NCBI GenBank assembly: GCA_045589595.1
Contig: JAZNPK010000007.1
Location: 1 to 64,000, forward strand
Direction: 5' to 3'
DNA length: 64,000 nucleotides
DNA from: SIG77 sp045589595
GTDB lineage: Bacteria; Verrucomicrobiota; Lentisphaeria; Victivallales; UBA1829
The number at the start of each line of letters is the position of its first letter. The stretch's first letter is position 1. Position numbers and translations under genes: made by a program. The notes beneath the pieces are model-generated. The model was not told where the DNA came from and searched no databases. It worked only from the letters and a program-made list of their open reading frames with translations. Below are positions 34,476 through 41,820 of the stretch, in pieces.

Positions 34476-34926
34476 TCATTTTGTCCGTTTTTACAATGAG
34501 GTATTCAAATTTCTGGATGAGCGCGGCGGACTGGCGGATTATTATGCGCGGATCAGCCGGCATCAGGAACTGCATTGTCTTGAATTGTTCCGGGAGAAGG
34601 GACTTCAGGGGATGTATGAATACTGGGATCATATCCGGATCGAGGAAAATTGTGATATGACGCTGGAACTGAAGGGCGACTGTCTGATCACGACCATGCG
34701 GAAATGCCCCAGTCTTTCCAAAGTCCTGGACAACGATGCGGAAGCCTGCGAAAAGTATTGCGATCATTGTCCCGGTTGGGTCATACCGCTGCTGGAAAAA
34801 GCCGGATATGTGTGTGAATATAATCTTGTAGACCGGCGCGAACCGGTTTGCCGGATGCGGATCTACCCCCGTGAGTCGGGCAGAACATCCACAGTTTTTG
34901 CAGAGGCGCTTGATGGCATTGAGTAA
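34462..34926 (+). CDS. Cysteine-rich small protein of unknown function
   Basis: The product has 154 residues from the ATG at 34462, preferred over a GTG nine bases earlier because of the AAAGG spacing. It carries nine cysteines, including a striking cluster C-PSLSKVLDNDAEA-C-x3-C-x2-C-PGW in the middle that could bind a metal or Fe-S centre. The helical N-terminal half (FVRFYNEVFKFLDERGGLADYY) has no membrane segment. It overlaps the gene before it by 14 bp and the MFS gene after it by 14 bp, a tight coupling that suggests joint function with the sugar-acid cluster. I do not recognise the family. Confidence 0.65.
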   Translation: MIPSDHFVRFYNEVFKFLDERGGLADYYARISRHQELHCLELFREKGLQGMYEYWDHIRIEENCDMTLELKGDCLITTMRKCPSLSKVLDNDAEACEKYCDHCPGWVIPLLEKAGYVCEYNLVDRREPVCRMRIYPRESGRTSTVFAEALDGIE

Positions 34927-36184
34927 TATGGTACGGCGGCTCTGTCTGTACAATCTGTTTAATTCTCTGGCGATCACTCCGGCGTGCAATGTGATTTTTG
35001 CGGACAAACTGATGCTGCGGATGGAGATCGATCTTGATCTTTTCGGTATGATCAAGGGATTTACCTATCTGATCCCGACGGTGTTGTATCAGTTGGCGGT
35101 CCCGCTGCTGCAACGGTTGAAAAACGATGTGGGCGTGACGGTCTGGTGTTATCTGCTCCGGGCGCTTCTGCCTGCGCTTCTGCCGATCCTTGCGCTGTTT
35201 ACCGACAATAAATCTGTGCTGACATTGTCCTGTATTCTGGTTTTTTCCACGGCGATGACGATGGCGGTTTTTGCCAACAACAGTCTGCTTGCGATCTACC
35301 GGACAGCATTGCCGAAAGAGGATTTCAACAGTAAATCGGGTCTGATCGCCCTCTGTACCAGTATGCCCGCGCGTCTGCTCGGTCTGCCGCTGGCATGGTG
35401 GCTGGATCAGTATGAAACGGCGTCGAATCACACATTTTTCATGATATTTGCGCTGATTCATCTGCTTTGTCTTCTCTTTGAGATCCCGGCGTTCCGGCAG
35501 ATGCGCGGAATGAACCGGAAGATCCGTGGCAAAAGGAAAACGGCACATCACACCCGCGGCGGGATGCTTTCGCCGTATTTCGACCGGATCTTTGCGCCGG
35601 TGCTGGGGATCCAGGTATTGCAGGGGATCCTGTTCGGGCTGATCGGGGCGTATCTGACGGTATATCTGCTGAAGGGGGCGGGGCTTTCTCTGTCAGTTGT
35701 CACGATGATCAGTACGGGATTGGCGGTCCTTCTGTATCTTTCCCTGCCGGTCTGCGGTGCTGTTGCCGACCGGATCGGGTACCAACGGCTGTTTTTTATT
35801 CTTTCCAGCGTGATGTTGGCGGGACACGTTCTTTTCTGTTCGGTCTGGGATCAGTTCTGGGTATTGATGCTGTTTATGCTGATCATGGGCGACGGCAATA
35901 CGGCGCTCGTTTCCGGTTCGCTTCAATGGGGCTTGAATGCAGCCGCCAGCAAACTGCTGCGCCGGAGTCTTTCCGGATGTTACATCGCGGCATTGAGTGT
36001 CTGTTTCAACGGGGGGATCTTTGCCGGATCTCTGCTTGCCGGATGGCTGTTCTCCCTTGCGCTGCGTACCATCGACGGCGATGTTTACCGGCAGTATTTT
36101 CTCTATACGCTTGCTTTCTCCGTACTGCTGTTTCTGGCGGCGGGGATCTACCGTTTTCACGCATTCCGGCGTGCAAAAAATTGA
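34913..36184 (+). CDS. Major facilitator superfamily transporter
   Basis: The 423-residue protein has about twelve hydrophobic segments in two blocks, separated by a basic loop (KIRGKRKTAHHTRGG) at about residue 205-220. The sequence GAVADRIGYQRLF is the classic MFS loop between helices 8 and 9. The start at 34913 overlaps the preceding gene by 14 bp. As the last gene of the GntR-controlled unit, it probably carries the sugar acid or glycoside that the enzymes here use. Substrate specificity cannot be read from sequence. Confidence 0.85.
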   Translation: MALSNMVRRLCLYNLFNSLAITPACNVIFADKLMLRMEIDLDLFGMIKGFTYLIPTVLYQLAVPLLQRLKNDVGVTVWCYLLRALLPALLPILALFTDNKSVLTLSCILVFSTAMTMAVFANNSLLAIYRTALPKEDFNSKSGLIALCTSMPARLLGLPLAWWLDQYETASNHTFFMIFALIHLLCLLFEIPAFRQMRGMNRKIRGKRKTAHHTRGGMLSPYFDRIFAPVLGIQVLQGILFGLIGAYLTVYLLKGAGLSLSVVTMISTGLAVLLYLSLPVCGAVADRIGYQRLFFILSSVMLAGHVLFCSVWDQFWVLMLFMLIMGDGNTALVSGSLQWGLNAAASKLLRRSLSGCYIAALSVCFNGGIFAGSLLAGWLFSLALRTIDGDVYRQYFLYTLAFSVLLFLAAGIYRFHAFRRAKN

Positions 36185-36204
36185 ATTTTGCGGGATGCGG
36201 TCCC

Positions 36205-36233
36205 TTGCAATTTCTGTGGGTATGATCTATATT
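36205..36233 (+). promoter_or_regulatory. Promoter for the FAD-dependent oxidoreductase gene
   Basis: TTGCAA (36205-36210), 17 bp, TATATT (36228-36233), 40 bp before the gene. It separates this gene from the MFS unit. Confidence 0.75.
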
Positions 36234-36272
36234 CCCGTAGAATAAAATTTCAATTCAGGAGCAGAAGCGGAA

Positions 36273-37613
36273 ATGGATAAGATCAAATTTTCAGTTCAGG
36301 AAGAAATTCCGGTGATCGCAGAAGCGGATGTGCTTGTTGTCGGCGGCGGACCCGGCGGACTCGGTGCCGCAGTCATGGCAGCCCGTTACGGAGCGAAAGT
36401 CGTATTGGCGGAGCGGTACGGGATGCTGGGCGGTATGGCGTCGTTCGGCGAAGTCACGCCCTTTATGTGGAACCATTTCAAAGAGACCAAAGACGGCGCC
36501 TCTGTCACTATGGACCGTCCCGTTTATCCGGAGTGGATCCGGAAAATGGGCGAATATCTGCCGCCTGCCATCCGGAAACAGCACGCCGATGAATACGACG
36601 GCGATGCCGTGAACGGACAGTTCTGCCATATCATCAGCAAAGATATTGCGCCCATGGCGGCGGAAGATCTCTGTCTGGAAGCCGGTGTGAAGATCCTGTA
36701 TCATCATGATCTGGTCCGGGCGATCGTGAACGATGGTGTGATCGAAGCCGCCGTGTTCCATTCCAAATCCGGTTTTGTGGCGATCAAAGCAAAGAATTTT
36801 GTGGATGCCACCGGCGATGCGGACCTGACGATCCTTGCAGGTGGTGAGGCTGAATTCGGCGGTCCCACCGGACATTGTCAGCCGATGACGCTCTGTTTCA
36901 AACTGGATCATGTGGACCGCGACCGCAAACCCTTCTGGGAAAACTGGAAACCCTATTACGACAAAGCGAAACAGACCGGAAAAATCAGTTGTCCCCGCGA
37001 AAATGTGCTGCAGTTTGACTATATCGACCCCACAGTAGCGCACTTCAATACCACGCGTATCATCCATAAATCCGGCGTTGACGGTGTGGAATTGAGTGAG
37101 GCGGAACTGGAAGGGCACCGTCAGTTCAAAGAGATCCTGAAATGGGTCCGGGAAGATGTGCCGGGGTTTGAAGAATGTCAGATCCGTTCCATTGCCTCCC
37201 ATATCGGCATCCGGGAAAGCCGCCGGATCGTGGGGATCAGACAGATCGGCAGAGACTCATTTTTCAAACGGGAAAAATTTGATGATGCCATCTGCCGCTG
37301 CAATTACAGCATTGATATCCATTCCCCGGACGGCGCCGGTACCGATTTGAGTTATATGCCCGAAACGGAATATTATGAGATCCCCTACGGCTGTATCGTC
37401 CCGAAAGGGATCCATAACCTGACCGTCGGCGGAAGACCCATCTCGGTGGATCACGCGCTTCATTCTTCGCTGCGTGTGATGCCCCCCGCTTGTTCCATCG
37501 GTCAGGCTGCCGGTGTGGCTGCCGCCATGTGTGCGGAAACGGGTTCGCCCTGCGATGAACTGGACGGAAAACTCCTCCGGGAAAAACTCCGGAAAATGGG
37601 GGCATTTCTGTAA
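36273..37613 (+). CDS. FAD-dependent oxidoreductase
   Basis: The N-terminus has a canonical dinucleotide-binding fold, ADVLVVGGGPGGLGAAVMAARYGAKVVLAER, followed by the GGMASFG motif common to the FAD-dependent oxidoreductase family often found with sugar-use genes (PF12831 type). A second signature, FVDATGDADL, closes the FAD site near residue 175, and the C-terminal VGGRPISVDHALHSSLRVMPPACSIGQAAGVAAAMC is the usual last motif. It has 446 residues and no signal peptide. The electron acceptor and substrate are unknown. It has its own promoter and terminator, so any link with the neighbouring sugar-acid cluster is only by proximity. Confidence 0.88.
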   Translation: MDKIKFSVQEEIPVIAEADVLVVGGGPGGLGAAVMAARYGAKVVLAERYGMLGGMASFGEVTPFMWNHFKETKDGASVTMDRPVYPEWIRKMGEYLPPAIRKQHADEYDGDAVNGQFCHIISKDIAPMAAEDLCLEAGVKILYHHDLVRAIVNDGVIEAAVFHSKSGFVAIKAKNFVDATGDADLTILAGGEAEFGGPTGHCQPMTLCFKLDHVDRDRKPFWENWKPYYDKAKQTGKISCPRENVLQFDYIDPTVAHFNTTRIIHKSGVDGVELSEAELEGHRQFKEILKWVREDVPGFEECQIRSIASHIGIRESRRIVGIRQIGRDSFFKREKFDDAICRCNYSIDIHSPDGAGTDLSYMPETEYYEIPYGCIVPKGIHNLTVGGRPISVDHALHSSLRVMPPACSIGQAAGVAAAMCAETGSPCDELDGKLLREKLRKMGAFL

Positions 37614-37645
37614 GCGTCCGGGAAAAATATCCGTAAGAAATTTTG

Positions 37646-37684
37646 GCGGAGCTGTCTGAAAAAAAGGCGGCTCCGCTTTTTTTT
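37646..37684 (+). terminator. Terminator after the FAD oxidoreductase gene
   Basis: GCGGAGC and GCTCCGC pair across a 17-base loop and are followed by eight T residues. Confidence 0.85.
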
Positions 37685-37708
37685 ATGATCTCACGATGGG
37701 GAGAACGG

Positions 37709-38752
37709 TCAGTTGATCTTATCTGCAAATGCGTCCGGGATCTGATGTTCCTTTGCGCCCTGTGAACATTTTTCAGGATAACCCTCTGCATACGCTTGTG
37801 ATTTCCGGCTCTCTTTCGCTTCCGGCGTCAACTCATAAACCCAGGCAATGAAACGGGTCCCGTTCTGTTCCACTTCCACTTCATGTCGATCGTAGATCCC
37901 GATACGGCGTCCCTCTTTCCGGTCGAGCGTACTCAGATGTTCGTCCGTGATCCGGTACAGAACGCCATGGACCACCTTGCCGGGCGCGCGGTCGATGTCG
38001 GCATAACGGCGTTCCCGGAGTTCATAGTCGCGGAGGACCGCACCGCCGAGATCCATCGCACCCGGACACCGCTCCTTCAACATCTGATCCGTATTCATAT
38101 TGGAGCCGTAAGCAAAGTAACAGTGGCAATACTGTTTCAGATTTTCTTCCGTCGCATCAACTTTCGCCGCACAGAGATACCGCACAAGAAGATGCCGGGT
38201 ATGATCCGTCAGCTCCGTCCTGCCGGAAATGATGTCGTCCAGCCGCTCTCCGGTGAGCCCCGTGTGACGGCTGATCCATTCCCTGCCGAAACAGCAGACC
38301 GCATCCAGAATGTGCGCGCTGTCCGGCTGCATGAGTCTTTCCGCAAGCATATTCTGATCAAGACGCGTAAAATACTGTTCCAACTTCAAATCCCGTTTCT
38401 GATTCTGTTCTTCCATTTCCAGTTCCTCCATAAAATGACGTACCTTCTGACGATTGACTGCATTCAGCTGACGGTAAAGACGGAACGCAACTTCCGCCTC
38501 AAGATCACGCTCCGCTTTCAGCGTCTGACTTTGCGCTTCCACCGCACCGCTCACCGCTTCATACAACGACATGTCACCCATCGCACGACACAGTTTCTGC
38601 AGTCGCGCCGGAGTGATGGACTGTCTGCCGATACGGATGGCGGAAATACTCGATTGCGTCAGATCCAACAAATTTGCCAGTTCTTTCGCCCCGAATTTTC
38701 CGTAAGCACGGTCGAAAAGTTCCCTGATCTGTTCACGAATCACTTTTGCCAT
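37709..38752 (-). CDS. XRE-type DNA-binding protein fused to a gamma-glutamylcyclotransferase-like domain
   Basis: Residues about 14-58 form an XRE helix-turn-helix (FGAKELANLLDLTQSSISAIRIGRQSI). A helical middle follows, with a second HTH-like stretch at about 160-193 (TGLTGERLDDIISGRTEL). Residues about 210-315 match the GGCT/AIG2 fold: YFAYGSN (215-218), and LDRKEGRR with Glu280 as the likely catalytic acid. GGCT domains release 5-oxoproline from gamma-glutamyl amines. An enzyme of this fold joined to DNA-binding domains suggests a ligand-sensing regulator or a moonlighting enzyme. Length is 347 residues. It sits alone behind a fully consensus promoter that overlaps a palindrome. Confidence 0.82.
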   Translation of the reverse strand: MAKVIREQIRELFDRAYGKFGAKELANLLDLTQSSISAIRIGRQSITPARLQKLCRAMGDMSLYEAVSGAVEAQSQTLKAERDLEAEVAFRLYRQLNAVNRQKVRHFMEELEMEEQNQKRDLKLEQYFTRLDQNMLAERLMQPDSAHILDAVCCFGREWISRHTGLTGERLDDIISGRTELTDHTRHLLVRYLCAAKVDATEENLKQYCHCYFAYGSNMNTDQMLKERCPGAMDLGGAVLRDYELRERRYADIDRAPGKVVHGVLYRITDEHLSTLDRKEGRRIGIYDRHEVEVEQNGTRFIAWVYELTPEAKESRKSQAYAEGYPEKCSQGAKEHQIPDAFADKIN

Positions 38753-38793
38753 AATAGACCTCCTTCTGTTTTTTGCGTCTCATTCCGGTTCGT

Positions 38794-38808
38794 GGTATAT
38801 TATACACC
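38794..38808. promoter_or_regulatory. Near-perfect palindrome over the -10 element, candidate operator
   Basis: GGTATATTATACACC matches its reverse complement at 12 of 15 positions and covers the -10 element of the XRE-GGCT promoter. It would be a natural site for autorepression by the HTH domain encoded downstream. AT-rich -10 regions can be palindromic by chance, so this is a suggestion only. Confidence 0.4.
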
Positions 38809-38827
38809 GCATTTGTGGTTTTGTCAA
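38799..38827 (-). promoter_or_regulatory. Fully consensus promoter for the XRE-GGCT gene
   Basis: On the minus strand the -35 is TTGACA (38827-38822), the spacer 17 bp and the -10 TATAAT (38804-38799). This is the only exact consensus promoter noticed in the window. It lies 46 bp upstream of the start codon. Confidence 0.85.
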
Positions 38828-38871
38828 GAATCAAATCATAAAAAATCAAAAAAATTGGAGCAGGGCATTGT

Positions 38872-39050
38872 TTCGCGCTCGCGCGCGACCAGCGGACTGC
38901 CGCTGGACCGCAGCAAGGGCGCAGCCCTTGACGCGGGCAGAAAACTTGCACTGCGTGCGGCGTTTTCTGCCGTAATTTTAAAAATATTCCCCAAGAGTTC
39001 CTTCTTATTTTTCCCGTCAGTGCTGCAGCGGCGGAACGCTGCCGCGAAGC
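38872..39050. repeat. Hairpin-rich intergenic region (five successive inverted repeats)
   Basis: Within the 365-bp gap between the two minus-strand fusion genes lie: TCGCGCGCGA (a 10-bp palindrome), CCAGCGG-actg-CCGCTGG, CAAGGGC-gca-GCCCTTG, GGCAGAAAAC-16 bases-GTTTTCTGCC and GCAGCG-gcggaa-CGCTGC. G+C is high in the first half. No plausible coding frame with a ribosome site was found, and no promoter of its own was recognised. It could be a structured RNA, a 3' UTR of the acyl-CoA synthetase mRNA or a dispersed repeat. Confidence 0.7.
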
Positions 39051-39053
39051 GCG

Positions 39054-39092
39054 AAAAAAAAGACTGTACGGCGTTTGTGCCATACAGTCTTT
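39054..39092 (-). terminator. Terminator of the HTH-cupin-AMP ligase gene
   Basis: A 10-bp stem (AAAGACTGTA with TACAGTCTTT) carries an eight-base A-run on the left, which reads as a T-run on the minus strand, 26 bp past the stop codon. Confidence 0.85.
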
Positions 39093-39117
39093 GTATCAGC
39101 TTTTGACAGCGGGGGTA

Positions 39118-41409
39118 TCAGGCTTTTTTCTCGTCGTTATTACGGAGGGCGACGCGTCTGATTTTTCCGTTGACAGTTTTCGGCAATTCGGTCATAAATT
39201 CGATGACGCGGGGGTATTTATACGGGGCGGTATGTGTTTTGACATATTCCTGGATCTCTTTGATCAGGGCGTCGTCGCCGACTTTCCCTTTCACGAGGAC
39301 GATGCTTGCCTTGACGACTTTACCGCGTGTGGGATCGGGTACTCCGGTCACGGCACATTCCAGGATATATGGCAGTTCCATGATCACGCTTTCCACTTCA
39401 AACGGACCGACGCGGTAACCGGAAGTTTTGATGATATCATCGGCGCGTCCCATGTACCAGTAGTAGCCGTCTTCATCCATCCATGCCTGGTCGCCGGTAT
39501 GATAATAACCGTCGTGCCATGCTTTCGCGGTATCTTCCTCGTTATCGACGTACTGACGGAAGAGACCGCAGGGGGGATCATTGCGGTCTGCCTTGATGCA
39601 GATTTCTCCGGTATCGCCCATCGGGACGGGTTTTCCATCGGGATTCAGCAGTTCCACCTGATACTGGGGATTGGGTTTGCCCATAGATCCTGCTTTGGGT
39701 TTTACGTTGCCGATAGTGCCGATGAGGAGGGTCGTTTCCGTCTGACCGAATCCTTCATAGGGGATATGACCGGAGACGCGGGCGAACTGTTCGCTGACTT
39801 CGGGCGGCATTGCTTCGCCGGCGGTGGTCACGTGCTGAAGTGTGGAGAAATCGAACTGTGTCAGATCTTCTTTCACGAGGAAACGGAAAAGTGTCGGCGG
39901 AGCGCAGAATGTGGTGATGCCGTACTGTTTGAACATAGGCAGCAGTTCTGCGGCGTGGAAGCGGTCGAAGTCGAATGTGAAAACGGCAGCTTCGCAGAGC
40001 CACTGACCGTAGATCTTTCCCCAGAGTGCTTTTCCCCAACCGGTATCTGCCACGGTGAAATGGAGTCCGGCGGGATCGACTTTATGCCAGTGGCGTGCGG
40101 TCATGATATGTCCCAGCGGATAGGTGTAATCATGTTCCACCATTTTGGGATATCCGGTGGTTCCTGAGCTGAAGAAGATGAGCATGGGATCGCTCTTTTT
40201 CTGACCTTCCGGGCGTTTGAAATCGGCGGGGAAATTGGGATACATGGCATCGAAGTTCATCCATCCGTCCCGTTCGCCGTTGACAGTGAATTTCCATTTG
40301 AGGGACGGTGTTTTATCCGCCACGGAATCCACTGCTTCGCAGACCTGGGGATCCTGTGCTGTGCAGATGACGCACTTTACATTTGCCTTGTTGATCCGGT
40401 ATTCGATATCGTGTCCCAGCAGCTGAACGGGGGCAGGGATCACCACCGCGCCCATTTTATGCATGGCGTTCAGAAGATACCAGAACTGATAATGACGGCG
40501 TGCAATGATCATGACCCGGTCGCCCCGGCGGATGCCGAGGGAATGAAGCAGATTGGCGGCTCTGCTGGAATTTTCCGAAATATCGCGGAAGGAAAGATCT
40601 CTGCACTGCATATCGTGCGAGACCCAGCGCATTGCGAGTTTTTCCGGATCTTTTGCCGCGATCCGGTCCAGAACATCGAATGCGAAGTTGAAGTTTTCCG
40701 GAACATTGAAACTGACATTTTTCAGATTTCCTTCCGAATCCCATTCCTCGTTCATATATTCCTGATAGAGCAGATCGGTTTTTTCCGGGATGGTGGTCTG
40801 CGGTTCGGCGTAAGGCTCTTCCGCAAAACGGTCCGGCTCCGCATCTTCATGTTCCTTGTGCATGACGATGGAAAGGAATTTACAGGATGTTCCGCCCACA
40901 GCCGCCAGACCGTGGGGATATCTGCCGTCGAAATACATGGTATCGCCCACGTGGAGCGTTTCCAGTTTATCTTTGAGCAGGACGCGGAGCGCACCTTCCA
41001 GCACCAGAATAAATTCCTGACCGGAATGGATGGAAAGTTTCATTTCCGGATTTTCGCCGCAATAGGGAGCCGTGATGATAAAGGGTTCGCCCTCTCTGTT
41101 CTTCATGTGGATCGCCTGATGCAGATAGGAGAAGCCGGGACGGCGTGCCAGAGAAAATCCTTCTCCGCTGCGGGTAATGGTATAAGAAGAAAGATTGGGA
41201 GATTCGCCGTTGATAATGGAGGAAACATCAATACCGAACCGTTCAGCCACCCGGTAATAGAAAGAGAAGGGGGCTTCTTCAGAGCCGGCTTCATAAGCGC
41301 GGTACTCTTTCACAGGTACATTCAATGCCGATGCCATCTGCTCATCTGTAAAGCCTGCCTGATCGCGGACTTCACGGACGCGCATTCCGATTTGTTTGAG
41401 GTTTTCCAT
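39118..41409 (-). CDS. Three-domain fusion: XRE HTH, cupin and acyl-CoA synthetase (AMP-forming)
   Basis: The 763-residue chain starts with an XRE-type HTH (about 1-60; MRVREVRDQAGFTDEQMASALNV), followed by a cupin sensor (about 115-185; HSGQEFILVLEGALRV and GDTMYFDGRYPHGL). Then comes an AMP-binding ligase (about 235-760) with SSGTTGYPK (414-422), GFGQTETT, YHTGDQAW and a C-terminal LPKTVNGKIRR whose Lys completes adenylation. The ligase resembles medium-chain acyl-CoA synthetases. HTH-cupin regulators and such ligases are usually separate neighbouring genes, so this fusion is unusual. The start at 41409 is taken for the AAGGA upstream and the HTH fold. It may couple substrate activation to its own regulation. 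Confidence 0.85.
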   Translation of the reverse strand: MENLKQIGMRVREVRDQAGFTDEQMASALNVPVKEYRAYEAGSEEAPFSFYYRVAERFGIDVSSIINGESPNLSSYTITRSGEGFSLARRPGFSYLHQAIHMKNREGEPFIITAPYCGENPEMKLSIHSGQEFILVLEGALRVLLKDKLETLHVGDTMYFDGRYPHGLAAVGGTSCKFLSIVMHKEHEDAEPDRFAEEPYAEPQTTIPEKTDLLYQEYMNEEWDSEGNLKNVSFNVPENFNFAFDVLDRIAAKDPEKLAMRWVSHDMQCRDLSFRDISENSSRAANLLHSLGIRRGDRVMIIARRHYQFWYLLNAMHKMGAVVIPAPVQLLGHDIEYRINKANVKCVICTAQDPQVCEAVDSVADKTPSLKWKFTVNGERDGWMNFDAMYPNFPADFKRPEGQKKSDPMLIFFSSGTTGYPKMVEHDYTYPLGHIMTARHWHKVDPAGLHFTVADTGWGKALWGKIYGQWLCEAAVFTFDFDRFHAAELLPMFKQYGITTFCAPPTLFRFLVKEDLTQFDFSTLQHVTTAGEAMPPEVSEQFARVSGHIPYEGFGQTETTLLIGTIGNVKPKAGSMGKPNPQYQVELLNPDGKPVPMGDTGEICIKADRNDPPCGLFRQYVDNEEDTAKAWHDGYYHTGDQAWMDEDGYYWYMGRADDIIKTSGYRVGPFEVESVIMELPYILECAVTGVPDPTRGKVVKASIVLVKGKVGDDALIKEIQEYVKTHTAPYKYPRVIEFMTELPKTVNGKIRRVALRNNDEKKA

Positions 41410-41456
41410 CTTTATTTCATCCTTATGTGTTTTACACGGATACAAAAAATCGACAA

Positions 41457-41487
41457 CAGGAAATATGATCTGTTCTCATGTTTCCTG
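41457..41487. promoter_or_regulatory. 12-bp inverted repeat upstream of the HTH-cupin-AMP ligase gene
   Basis: CAGGAAATATGA (41457-41468) and TCATGTTTCCTG (41476-41487) match in 11 of 12 positions with a 7-base loop. The element is 48 bp before the ligase start and has no T-run, so it is a candidate operator for the HTH domain. The rest of the 411-bp gap (41410-41820) holds only the promoter for the next gene; I see no convincing small ORF in it. Confidence 0.5.
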
Positions 41488-41747
41488 AGACCTTTTTCTG
41501 CAGCCGTGCGTTGGGTTGGTTGCTTTGATCTCAGGAAAAGTTGGTAATTCGGAAGGAAATAATGAAAATAATCAGGGCAATAACGGAGGAAGCCGCCTGA
41601 AACGCGACTTTCTGAAATACATTTGCAACTGCCTGATTCATTCCTGTTTGTCCTGTCAGATAATAACTTTCAACATCTTAATTTACAGCATACAGCCCGT
41701 TTTTCAAGGGGAAGACTTATGTTTTTTTCAAAAAAATCTGCTGTAAC

Positions 41748-41776
41748 TTGAAAAAAATACATACGGATGCTATATT
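41748..41776 (+). promoter_or_regulatory. Promoter for the amino-acid ABC transporter
   Basis: TTGAAA (41748-41753), 17 bp, TATATT (41771-41776), 45 bp before the start codon at 41821. Confidence 0.75.
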
Positions 41777-41820
41777 ACATAAAGATAATAATGACGAACT
41801 GCTCCATAGGATCTGAACCG

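Noticed and set aside
38872..39050. CRISPR array or insertion-sequence remnant in the hairpin-rich gap
   Set aside because: The inverted repeats differ from one another, spacing is irregular, and no transposase fragment or direct repeat is present.
41516..41746. Small plus-strand ORF of 76 residues in the gap before the ABC transporter
   Set aside because: It has no ribosome site, ends before the promoter at 41748 and reads like random AT-rich sequence.
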